Assembly: GCA_051005375.1 (NCBI GenBank)
Contig: JBPCJK010000076.1
Location: 1 to 11,602 of the forward strand
DNA from: JADDRA01 sp051005375
GTDB taxonomy: Bacteria > Actinomycetota > Acidimicrobiia > Acidimicrobiales > CADCSY01
Reading direction: 5' to 3'
Length of the DNA: 11,602 bases
The position numbers were made by a program, and so were the translations under genes. Position 1 is the stretch's first letter; every line of letters begins with the position of its first letter. Under the pieces are notes generated by a model. The model did not search any database, was not told the DNA's origin, and saw only the letters and a program-made list of their open reading frames with translations. Shown here in pieces: positions 5,613-11,602 of the stretch.

Positions 5613-6854
5613 TCAGGCGGTCGCCGGCTCCGCATCGCCTTGGCCAGAAGCACTGGCGGCCTGGTCGAGGATGCCGAAGACGTCGCTGACCTGGTCCCAG
5701 CCGATACGCAGGAGGAACTGGTTCACCCGCCCGTAGGACTTCATGCCGAGGATGAAGAAGTTGGGCTCTGGGTTGCGCAACGCATCTGGTCCGTGGCTCA
5801 CCTGGTCCAGGCAGTCACCAGCGGCGGCCCCCAGAAGGGCGGCGGACAGCTCGATTGGGGCGGCCGTGGCATAGCACTCGTGGACCTGGAGCTGACGGTA
5901 GAGCCGGTTGTCGCCCACGTAGCCGGTGAGGGCCAGCACCCGGTCGACGACGAGCTCTTCAGGGCCGGCGCCGTTGCCCAGGGTCACCTTGACCCGGCCG
6001 TCACTGCGGGCCAAGCCCTCCACGACCACGCCGGTGCGCACCGCCACGCCGGGCTGGCCTCCCTCGGCCAGGCGCTCGGCCTCGGCCACCAACGACGCCC
6101 GCTCGGGCAACGGGTCCGTTGGTACCGCCCCCCAGGTGGGAGCATCGCTGCGCACGGCCCACACCACCTCCGTCCCTGGCGCTTCCTGGGCCAGACGGGC
6201 CAGCGACGTCGCTGCCGTCTGGGCCGAGGCGCCAGCACCCACCAGCAGCGTGGTGCGCCCCGCCCACTCGGCTGCCTCGGCGTCGAAGTCGGGGATGGTG
6301 CGCCGGATGTCGTCGGCCAGCGACCGCTCCCCTGGTGCGGGGATGCCGCCGTCGCCGAGGGTGTTGGCGTTGCCGTAGGTGCCGGTGCAGTCGAGCACCA
6401 CGTCGGCGTTGGCCACCTCCTCGCCGTCGTCTGTGAGCACCAACAGCCGGAAGGGCCGGCCACCACGCTCGGGGGTGGCGATCTCCTCGTGCTTGAGCAG
6501 GCCCTGGCGGCCGACCTGGTCGACCTTGGCCCCCAGGCGGATGTGGGGGGCCAGTTCAGGCAGTGCCGCTACCGGCTCGAGCAGGCGATCCACCAGCTCG
6601 TCGCCGGTCGGGTAGGCATCCCCCGCCGGCACCTCCACCCCGACCGCGCCAAGGTGGCTGGCCATCCGGGGGGAGACGTTCATGTCCCAGGGGGTGAACA
6701 GGCGCACGTGGCCCCAGGCCCGTACCCCGCCGGCCACCTGGGGCGCCGCCTCGTAGATGGTGAAGGACCGCCCGGTGTCGACGCAGGCCAGGGCGGCGTC
6801 GAGGCCGGTGGGCCCGGCGCCGAGGATGGCGACGTGCTGGCTGGCGGTGTCCAT
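5613..6854 (-). CDS. FAD/NAD(P)-binding oxidoreductase, flavin-monooxygenase-like
   Basis: This 413-residue cytoplasmic protein has two nucleotide-binding folds. The first, AILGAGPTGLDAALA (GxGxxG at 12-17) with the acidic Glu35 in FTIYEAA, is an FAD site. The second, TLLVGAGASAQTAA (about 202-215), is typical of NAD(P)H binding. DCTGTYGN (155-162) and LALTGYVGDN resemble the ATG-type motif of flavin-containing monooxygenases and related reductases. No CxxC redox pair is visible, so it is not thioredoxin-reductase-like. ATG 6854 is preceded by GGAGG at good spacing. It diverges from the phosphorylase gene across 64 bp and could share control with it. The substrate is unknown; an N-hydroxylase or ketone monooxygenase is possible. 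Confidence 0.8.
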   Translation of the reverse strand: MDTASQHVAILGAGPTGLDAALACVDTGRSFTIYEAAPQVAGGVRAWGHVRLFTPWDMNVSPRMASHLGAVGVEVPAGDAYPTGDELVDRLLEPVAALPELAPHIRLGAKVDQVGRQGLLKHEEIATPERGGRPFRLLVLTDDGEEVANADVVLDCTGTYGNANTLGDGGIPAPGERSLADDIRRTIPDFDAEAAEWAGRTTLLVGAGASAQTAATSLARLAQEAPGTEVVWAVRSDAPTWGAVPTDPLPERASLVAEAERLAEGGQPGVAVRTGVVVEGLARSDGRVKVTLGNGAGPEELVVDRVLALTGYVGDNRLYRQLQVHECYATAAPIELSAALLGAAAGDCLDQVSHGPDALRNPEPNFFILGMKSYGRVNQFLLRIGWDQVSDVFGILDQAASASGQGDAEPATA

Positions 6855-6918
6855 GGCAGACCTCCGATTTCAATAGAAGCTAAACCTGTGGCATGGCGTT
6901 GTACCACGGTCAGGCTCG

Positions 6919-7647
6919 ATGACGCGAGCGGAGTGGCTGGACGCCCTCGGTCTCGGTGCTGCCGAGATCCCTCGGCTGGTGGTGCTCGAGGGGTCGTGGT
7001 GGCGACGGGAGCGCAACGCCCAGCGCCTGGCCGTACTCGACGACGTCCGGGAGCTGGCCTTCCCCGAGTTCCACTTCGGCCGCTACCGAGGGGCACCGGT
7101 GCTGTACTCCTGCGCCTATGGCGCGCCCCGGGCGGTGGAGCCGGTCCATGTGTTCGGCGAGCTGGGAACGCCCACCGTGGTCCAGATCGGGTCGTGCGGG
7201 GCACTACAGCGGGGCATCAACACCGGCGACATCGTGCTGCCCGAGCAGGCCACCATCGGAGAGGGGTCGTCCCAGTACTACGGGGGCCAGGGTCGGTCAT
7301 CGGCCACGCCAGCGCTGGTCGACGCCGCCGAGGCTGCCTTCACCCGGCAGGGGTTCAGGGTCCACCGGGGTTCCCACATCACCACCTCGGCTCTGTTCGC
7401 CCAAGGGCCCGAGCGGGTGCAGGCCTGGCACCAGGCCGGGCATCTGGCCGTTGACATGGAGACGTCGGCGGTTTTCAGCGCCGCCCGGTGGTTCGGCATG
7501 CAGGCCATCTCGATGCTGTTCGCCTGGGACGACCTCCTGCGCCACCGGAGCTGGCTCGACCCCTTTCCGGCCGAGGAGAGGGCCGCCCAGGACCGAGCCA
7601 ACATCGCCCTCATGGAGGTGGCGCTGGAGGTGGGCCTGGCCAAGTAA
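6919..7647 (+). CDS. Purine nucleoside phosphorylase/nucleosidase-like protein (PNP_UDP family)
   Basis: This 242-residue protein fits the family that cleaves nucleosides, with phosphate or water, to a base and (phospho)ribose. VQIGSCGALQRGINTGDIVL (88-107) is the conserved phosphate/ribose-binding core. VDMETSAVFSAA (178-189) carries the Met-Glu pair that holds the ribose. FAWDD (201-205) supplies the Asp expected to contact the purine. Which substrate it uses (nucleoside, methylthioadenosine, or a modified or antibiotic nucleoside) cannot be read. ATG 6919 has only a weak CAGG upstream, so the exact start is less certain. It diverges from the flavin oxidoreductase and precedes the aldo/keto reductase by about 100 bp. 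Confidence 0.82.
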   Translation: MTRAEWLDALGLGAAEIPRLVVLEGSWWRRERNAQRLAVLDDVRELAFPEFHFGRYRGAPVLYSCAYGAPRAVEPVHVFGELGTPTVVQIGSCGALQRGINTGDIVLPEQATIGEGSSQYYGGQGRSSATPALVDAAEAAFTRQGFRVHRGSHITTSALFAQGPERVQAWHQAGHLAVDMETSAVFSAARWFGMQAISMLFAWDDLLRHRSWLDPFPAEERAAQDRANIALMEVALEVGLAK

Positions 7648-7749
7648 ACACGCGCGCCTGGCTCGAGGACGGTTCCGGGCGACGGGAACGGGGGGAGGAT
7701 GCGAGGGTCACACCGTCCCCGCCCGAGCCATGTCTGAGGAGACCGACCG

Positions 7750-8622
7750 ATGACCCTCCCGCCCTCGTCCTCTCGACCTGCCCAGGCGGCAGGGACGGTC
7801 ACCCTTGGCGGCGACGTCAGCGTCAACCGCCTGGGCTTCGGCGCCATGCGCATCACCGGCGAGGGCGTGTGGGGGCCGCCGGCCGACGTGAGCGTGGCCA
7901 AAGCCGTGTTGCGCCGGGCCCTGGACCTCGGAGTCACCTGCATCGACACCGCCGACTCCTATGGGCCCGAGGTGAGCGAGGAGCTCATCGCCGACGGGCT
8001 GTGGCCGTACCCAGAGGACCTGATCATCGCCACCAAGGGTGGCCTACGCAGGGACGGCCCCGGCCAGTGGCGGCCCGACTGCCGGCCAGAGCACCTGCGC
8101 CAGGCGTGCGAGGGGAGCCTGCAGCGGCTCCGGCTCGAGCAGATCCCCCTCTACCAGCTGCACACCGTCGACCCCCACGTACCCTTCGAGGACTCGCTGG
8201 GGGCGTTGGTCGACCTGCAGAAGGAGGGCAAGATCCGCCATGTCGGGCTGTCCAACGTGAAGGAGCCCCACCTCGACCAGGCCCTGACCGTCGTCCCGGT
8301 GGTGTCGGTCCAGAACCGCTACAACCTCGGAGACCGAGCCTCTGAGCCGGTCCTCGAGCGCTGCCAGCAGGAGGGGATGGCATTCATCCCCTGGTTCCCC
8401 CTGGGAGCCGGAAAGTTGGCTGGCGGCGGTGGCCCGGTCGAGGAGGTGGCCCAAGCCCACGGCGCCACCGCCGCCCAGGTGGCGCTGGCGTGGCTGCTGG
8501 CCCACTCACCGGCCATGCTGCCCATCCCCGGCACCGGCTCCGTCGAGCACCTGGAGGAGAACCTGGCCGCCGCCGAGCTCGAGCTCAGCGCCGAGGAGGT
8601 GGCCCGCCTCGACCAGGGATGA
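7750..8622 (+). CDS. Aldo/keto reductase
   Basis: This 290-residue protein is an NADPH-dependent reductase of the TIM-barrel AKR superfamily. The catalytic tetrad is complete: Asp66 and Tyr71 in CIDTADSYG, Lys96 in IIATKGG and His138 in LYQLHTVD. GKIRHVGLSN (160-169) and the C-terminal PIPGTGSVEHLEENL, which grips the cofactor phosphate, are standard. ATG 7750 follows GAGGAG with 8-nt spacing. The physiological carbonyl substrate is unknown. A 102-bp gap separates it from the phosphorylase gene, and a strong inverted repeat begins three bases after its stop. Confidence 0.92.
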   Translation: MTLPPSSSRPAQAAGTVTLGGDVSVNRLGFGAMRITGEGVWGPPADVSVAKAVLRRALDLGVTCIDTADSYGPEVSEELIADGLWPYPEDLIIATKGGLRRDGPGQWRPDCRPEHLRQACEGSLQRLRLEQIPLYQLHTVDPHVPFEDSLGALVDLQKEGKIRHVGLSNVKEPHLDQALTVVPVVSVQNRYNLGDRASEPVLERCQQEGMAFIPWFPLGAGKLAGGGGPVEEVAQAHGATAAQVALAWLLAHSPAMLPIPGTGSVEHLEENLAAAELELSAEEVARLDQG

Positions 8623-8625
8623 CCT

Positions 8626-8679
8626 TCGTTCTGGCCCCAGCACCCGGTCGCAATCCACGCGTTCCTGGTGCCAGAACGA
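8626..8679. terminator. 10-bp inverted repeat between the aldo/keto reductase and tRNA-Arg
   Basis: Arms TCGTTCTGGC (8626-8635) and GCCAGAACGA (8670-8679) are perfectly complementary across a 34-nt loop. It lies directly behind the reductase stop codon and also directly behind the tRNA gene on the other strand, so it could stop both converging transcripts. The loop is long and there is no U-tract. Confidence 0.45.
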
Positions 8680-8703
8680 GCCAAGAGCCGGCCAAGCAAC
8701 TGG

Positions 8704-8778
8704 TGGCGCCCCCGGTAGGATTCGAACCTACGCCACCGCCTCCGGAGGGCGGTGCTCTATCCCCTGAGCTACGGGGGC
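8704..8778 (-). tRNA. tRNA-Arg (anticodon CCG), CCA encoded
   Basis: On the minus strand a complete cloverleaf folds. The acceptor is GCCCCCG/CGGGGGC, the D arm GCTC/GAGC, and the anticodon stem CCGCC/GGCGG around the loop CTCCGGA, which gives anticodon CCG. A 4-nt variable loop and the T arm GTAGG-TTCGAAT-CCTAC follow. The discriminator is G (8707) and CCA is encoded at 8704-8706. It reads the CGG arginine codon, which is common in high-GC genomes. tRNA genes are frequent integration sites, but I see no duplicate of its 3' end in this window. Confidence 0.96.
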
Positions 8779-8828
8779 GGCGCCAGGCATCCTACCGGGC
8801 CGGCGGAAGGGTCCGTTAAGGCCGCCGA

Positions 8829-8834
8829 TAGCAT
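8829..8834 (+). promoter_or_regulatory. -10 box for the receiver-domain gene
   Basis: TAGCAT fits TANNNT (four of six to TATAAT). Two consecutive GTG codons follow at 8838 and 8841; the second lies exactly six bases after the box, so transcription would begin at or within the start codons. No good -35 is seen. It shares 59 bp of spacer with the divergent tRNA-Arg. Confidence 0.4.
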
Positions 8835-8837
8835 GCC

Positions 8838-9221
8838 GTGGTGGACGACCGGGGGCTACGGGTGCTGGTCGTCGATGACGACGAGGTCATCCTCAAGCTG
8901 CTCCAGGTCAACTTCGAGGTGGAGGGCTTCTCGGTCGTGACCGCCGCCGACGGGCAAGATGGGTTGAAGGCGGCCATCGAAGACCGACCCAACGTCATCA
9001 TCTCCGACGTCATGATGCCGCGCATGAACGGCCTCGACCTGACAGCGGCGCTTGCGGACGACGAGCGGACTGACGCCATCCCGGTGATCCTGCTGTCGGC
9101 CCGGGCCCAGGCGACCGACATCGCCGCCGGCATGGCCGCCGGGGCCGACGACTACATGACCAAGCCGTTCGAGCCCCTCGACCTGGTGGCGCGGGTCCAT
9201 CGCCTCCTGGCGGTTCCATGA
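8838..9221 (+). CDS. Stand-alone response-regulator receiver domain (CheY-like)
   Basis: The whole 127-residue product is one receiver domain. The acidic pocket is DDD (13-15), the phosphoacceptor is Asp57 in VIISDVMMPRMNG, Ser87 is the switch hydroxyl in VILLSAR, and Lys109 lies in MTKPFEP. There is no output domain, so it must act by protein-protein contact or as a phosphorelay intermediate. No histidine kinase is in the window. The start is GTG 8838 or GTG 8841; no Shine-Dalgarno is seen and a -10 box sits just upstream, so a leaderless mRNA is likely. Its stop overlaps the lysA ATG by 4 bp, so the two should be translated together. This is an unexpected partner for a lysine-biosynthesis enzyme. 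Confidence 0.92.
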   Translation: MVDDRGLRVLVVDDDEVILKLLQVNFEVEGFSVVTAADGQDGLKAAIEDRPNVIISDVMMPRMNGLDLTAALADDERTDAIPVILLSARAQATDIAAGMAAGADDYMTKPFEPLDLVARVHRLLAVP

Positions 9222-10570
9222 CCCCCGTGCCAAGACGTCTGCTGCCGAGCACCGCCACCGTCGGCGCCCGTGGTCAGCTCATCCTCGGTGGCTGCGACGT
9301 CGTCGAGCTGGCCGAGCGCTTCGCCACGCCGTTGTTCGTCTACGACGAAGGCCACCTACGGGCCCGGTGCCGGGAGGCGGCCACCGCCTTTGGCGCAGGG
9401 ACAGGGGCAGGGGCAGGGGCAGGGGCAGGGGCAGGGGCAGGGGCAGGGGCAGGGGCAGGCGGATATGGCGGTGACGGCGGTGGCGCCAACTACGCGGCCA
9501 AGGCCTTCTTCTGCCGGGCTATGGCCGCCCTGGTGTGTGAGGAGGGCCTGGGCATCGACGTGGCCAGCGAGGGTGAACTGCACGTGGCCCTGTCCGCCGG
9601 CGTACCTGCCGATCGGCTGGTGCTCCACGGCAACAACAAGTCGGAGTTGGAGCTGGGCAGGGCCCTGGAGGCCGGCGTGGGCCGGATCGTGGTCGACAGC
9701 CACGACGAGATGGACCGCATCGAGGCCCTCGTCTCCGCCGGCGCCCGCCCGCCCCGGGTGCTGGTGCGGGTGACGCCCGGGGTCGAGGCCCACACCCACG
9801 TCTACGTCATGACCGGCCAGGCCGACTCCAAGTTCGGCTTCGGCCTGGCCTCGGGCGCCGCCGCCGATGCTGTGGGCCGGGCGAGGACGTCGGTGGCCAT
9901 GGACCTGGTCGGCATACACGCCCACATCGGCAGCAACGTCTTCATGCTCTCCTCCTTCGCCCAGGCGGTGGAGGTCCTGGCCGACTTCGTCGTCGACATG
10001 GGCCTGCCCGAGCTGTCGCTGGGCGGCGGTCTGGGGGTGGCCTACGTGGAGGCCGAGGCGGCCCCGTCGATCGCCGAGTGGGCCGGCGCGCTGCACAAGG
10101 CGTGCGCAGATGCCGGCATCACCTCCCGGCTGTCGGTGGAGCCGGGCCGGGCCATCGCCGCCGCCGCCGCCGTCACCCTCTACACCGTGGGCACCGTCAA
10201 GGTGCTGGACGGCATCAGGACATACGTGGCCGTGGACGGGGGCATGAGCGACAACCCCCGGCCGGTCCTCTACGGCAGTGGCTACGAGGTGTTCCTGCCC
10301 CGGGCCGTGGGCGCCGAGCGACCTCGACAGGTCCGGGTGGTGGGCAAGCACTGCGAGTCGGGCGACGTGGTCGTCCACGATGCCCGAGTGCCGGCCGACC
10401 TTGCCGTCGGCGACGTGCTGGCCACCCCCGTCACCGGTGCCTACGGCCACTCCATGGCCTCCAACTACAACAAGGTCCCCCGCCCCGCCGTGGTCTTCGT
10501 ACGTGACGGCCAGGCCAGGGTGGTGGTACGCAGGGAGACGCTCGACGACCTGCTCCGCCTCGACGAATAG
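9218..10570 (+). CDS. lysA: Diaminopimelate decarboxylase
   Basis: LysA is the last enzyme of lysine synthesis, decarboxylating meso-diaminopimelate with pyridoxal phosphate in the cytoplasm. The 450-residue fold-III protein shows TPLFVYDE (37-44), the cofactor lysine Lys95 in YAAKAF, HIGS (236-239), the glycine loop GGG (269-271), EPGR (308-311), DGGMSDNPRP (340-349), CESGD with Cys379 reaching across the dimer, and Tyr417 in SNYNKVPRPA. All key residues are present. Residues 60-81 are an Ala-Gly repeat inserted where the family has a short variable loop before the Lys strand, which may explain a length slightly above the usual 420-445. ATG 9218 overlaps the receiver gene by 4 bp; hom follows after 124 bp. 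Confidence 0.95.
   Translation: MTPVPRRLLPSTATVGARGQLILGGCDVVELAERFATPLFVYDEGHLRARCREAATAFGAGTGAGAGAGAGAGAGAGAGAGGYGGDGGGANYAAKAFFCRAMAALVCEEGLGIDVASEGELHVALSAGVPADRLVLHGNNKSELELGRALEAGVGRIVVDSHDEMDRIEALVSAGARPPRVLVRVTPGVEAHTHVYVMTGQADSKFGFGLASGAAADAVGRARTSVAMDLVGIHAHIGSNVFMLSSFAQAVEVLADFVVDMGLPELSLGGGLGVAYVEAEAAPSIAEWAGALHKACADAGITSRLSVEPGRAIAAAAAVTLYTVGTVKVLDGIRTYVAVDGGMSDNPRPVLYGSGYEVFLPRAVGAERPRQVRVVGKHCESGDVVVHDARVPADLAVGDVLATPVTGAYGHSMASNYNKVPRPAVVFVRDGQARVVVRRETLDDLLRLDE
9395..9459 (+). repeat. Hexanucleotide tandem repeat (GCAGGG)n inside lysA
   Basis: Eight perfect GCAGGG units (9407-9454) are flanked by GCAGGG and a one-base variant ACAGGG on the left and GCAGG on the right, nearly eleven units in all. 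Read in the lysA frame each unit is Ala-Gly. All units use GCA and GGG, whereas surrounding codons favour GCC and GGC, which points to replication slippage and not selection for the peptide. The unit is a multiple of three, so length changes keep the frame. Runs of four G every six bases are suited to G-quadruplex formation in the coding strand and mRNA. Confidence 0.95.
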
Positions 10571-10602
10571 CTGGGGCGACCTCCGCTCGCCTGAGCCCCC
10601 AG
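10571..10602 (+). terminator. Inverted repeat directly after lysA
   Basis: CTGGGGC (10571-10577) pairs with GCCCCCAG (10595-10602) with one extra C and a 17-nt loop. It begins at the base after the lysA stop codon. It is a weak terminator candidate because of the loop size and missing U-tract. Confidence 0.3.
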
Positions 10603-10627
10603 CCAGAAGGCCCCCTGCGGCGGGGAA

Positions 10628-10645
10628 GTGGCGGGCAGCCGCCAC
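10628..10645 (+). terminator. Perfect 7-bp hairpin between lysA and hom
   Basis: GTGGCGG and CCGCCAC flank a GCAG tetraloop, forming a compact GC-rich hairpin without a U-tract. It lies 58 bp past the lysA stop and 50 bp before hom, so it could terminate lysA transcription upstream of the hom promoter. Confidence 0.45.
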
Positions 10646-10682
10646 CGCTGGCGTAGGTCTCAGGACCCCGGGGTGCCCCCGG

Positions 10683-10688
10683 TAGCGT
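10683..10688 (+). promoter_or_regulatory. -10 box for hom (leaderless start)
   Basis: TAGCGT fits TANNNT and is separated by exactly six bases from GTG 10695, repeating the layout before GTG 4421. Its first three bases are also the in-frame stop that limits hom upstream. No clear -35 is present. Confidence 0.42.
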
Positions 10689-10694
10689 GGCCGC

Positions 10695-11602
10695 GTGCAC
10701 TTGGCGTCCTCGGTGGTTCGACTCGGCCTGTTGGGCTGCGGCAACGTCGGCTCGGCATTGGTCGGGCTGATCGGCGAGCAGGCTGACACCATCGAGGCTC
10801 GCACCGGCCTGCGCCTGGAGGTGGCCCGGGTTGCGGTGCGCAACCGGGTCAAGGCCCGATCGGTGGCGCTGGACGATGGATGCCTGACGCATGACGTCGA
10901 CGGGGTCGTCCACGACCCCGACATCGACCTGGTGGTCGAGCTGATCGGGGGCATCGAACCGGCACGCACCCTGGTTCTGGACGCCCTCAAGGCGGGCAAG
11001 CCGGTGGTCACCGCCAACAAGGAGCTGATGGCAAACGTGGGCACTGAGCTGTTCGCCGCCGCCGAGGGCGCCGGTGTCGACCTGCTCTTCGAGGCGGCGG
11101 TGGCCGGCGCCGTCCCAGTCATCCGGCCCCTGCGGGAGTCCCTGGCCGGCACCCGAATCCGCCGAATCACCGGCATCGTCAACGGCACCACCAACTACAT
11201 CCTCACCCGCATGAGCGAGGAGGGGGCGACCTACGCCGACGCCCTGGCCGAGGCCCAGAGCCTGGGCTACGCCGAGCGCGACCCCACCGCCGACGTGGAG
11301 GGCTTCGACGCCGGGGCCAAGGCCGCCATCCTGGCCACCATCGCATTCGGCGCCTCGGTGGTGGCCGGCGACGTCTACCACGAGGGAATCTCCGGGGTGA
11401 CGCCGGCTGACATCGCCTTCGCCCACCGCCTCGGCTACGAGATCAAGCTCCTGGCCGTGTCCGAGCAGGGCGACGACGGGCGGGTGGCGGTTCGGGTCCA
11501 CCCGGCCATGGTGCCGAATGGCCATCCGCTGGCCAGCGTCCGGGGCAGTTTCAACGCCGTGTTCATCGAAGGTGACGCCGTGGGCGAGCTCATGCTCTAC
11601 GG
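10695..11602 (+). CDS. hom: Homoserine dehydrogenase, C-terminus beyond the window
   Basis: This enzyme reduces aspartate semialdehyde to homoserine, the branch point to threonine and methionine. The 302 visible codons contain the NAD(P) fold LGLLGCGNVGSA (GxGxxG at 14-19), PVVTANKELMA (103-113), the signature GIVNGTTNYIL (160-170), GYAERDPTADVEGFDAGAKA with the catalytic Asp205 and Lys209, and the following helices. A C-terminal ACT domain, common in actinobacterial Hom and responsible for threonine inhibition, would lie outside the window. GTG 10695 is the first start after a stop at 10683-10685; it lacks a Shine-Dalgarno but has a -10 box at leaderless spacing. thrC and thrB often follow in actinobacteria. 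Confidence 0.94.
   Translation, partial: MHLASSVVRLGLLGCGNVGSALVGLIGEQADTIEARTGLRLEVARVAVRNRVKARSVALDDGCLTHDVDGVVHDPDIDLVVELIGGIEPARTLVLDALKAGKPVVTANKELMANVGTELFAAAEGAGVDLLFEAAVAGAVPVIRPLRESLAGTRIRRITGIVNGTTNYILTRMSEEGATYADALAEAQSLGYAERDPTADVEGFDAGAKAAILATIAFGASVVAGDVYHEGISGVTPADIAFAHRLGYEIKLLAVSEQGDDGRVAVRVHPAMVPNGHPLASVRGSFNAVFIEGDAVGELMLY

Noticed and set aside
5640..7454. 604-codon plus-strand open frame
   Set aside because: It spans the antisense of the flavin oxidoreductase and the wrong frame of the phosphorylase; no family resemblance, and both overlapped genes have intact motifs. It is an effect of high GC.
8704..8778. tRNA-Arg as an integration site bounding a genomic island
   Set aside because: No copy of the tRNA 3' end, integrase or direct repeat is visible in the window, so there is only a circumstantial argument.
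9356..11194. 612-codon minus-strand open frame opposite lysA and hom
   Set aside because: It is the antisense shadow of two well-supported genes. Its Pro-Cys repeat is just the complement of the GCAGGG tandem repeat.
1..11602. CRISPR array, insertion sequence or transposase
   Set aside because: No spaced direct repeats, terminal inverted repeats with target duplications or transposase motifs were seen; the only tandem repeat is the lysA hexamer.

Overview
The window is high-GC DNA with the gene content and promoter habits of an actinobacterium: GTG and TTG starts, hairpin terminators without U-tracts, several apparently leaderless starts, and a DUF222/HNH (13E12-type) gene at the left edge. 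A member of the Acidimicrobiia or a relative is my best guess, but this rests on general resemblance and not on a marker gene. Both ends cut through genes.

Left block (1-2101), all on the minus strand. It holds the N-terminal part of a DUF222/HNH-type protein (1-279) with its own sigma70-like promoter, the long-form ribosome hibernation factor hpf (358-930), a 490-bp gene-free stretch full of perfect hairpins, and comF (about 1421-2062) with a promoter and a terminator-like hairpin.

Middle block (2138-8622), accessory in character. A DHA2-type MFS exporter body (2274-3881) overlaps a MerR-family regulator (3878-4366) by 4 bp. The exporter has lost its first membrane helix: a ribosome-binding site and ATG lie upstream, but in another frame. 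Behind merR, a perfect 7-6-7 dyad fills exactly the 20-bp gap between a weak -35 and a -10 in front of a 71-residue single-helix membrane protein. This is the layout of a MerR-activated promoter and the most interesting regulatory hypothesis here. Then come a formate/nitrite-transporter family channel (4707-5573), a convergent FAD/NAD(P) oxidoreductase (5613-6854, minus), a divergent purine-nucleoside-phosphorylase-like protein (6919-7647) and an aldo/keto reductase (7750-8622). No pathway obviously ties these together.

Right block (8704-11602). A tRNA-Arg(CCG) with encoded CCA lies on the minus strand. A stand-alone receiver-domain protein (8838-9221) overlaps lysA (diaminopimelate decarboxylase, 9218-10570) by 4 bp, and hom (homoserine dehydrogenase, 10695 to the window end) follows. 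lysA and hom serve the aspartate-family pathway (lysine; threonine and methionine). lysA carries an in-frame hexanucleotide tandem repeat encoding Ala-Gly dipeptides just before its pyridoxal-phosphate lysine. It is frame-neutral, probably slippage-prone, and G-quadruplex-like on the coding strand.

A recurring motif is a TANNNT -10 box followed by 6 nt and a GTG codon, seen before the small membrane protein, the receiver protein and hom. Functions are assigned by reading motifs; no database search was possible.
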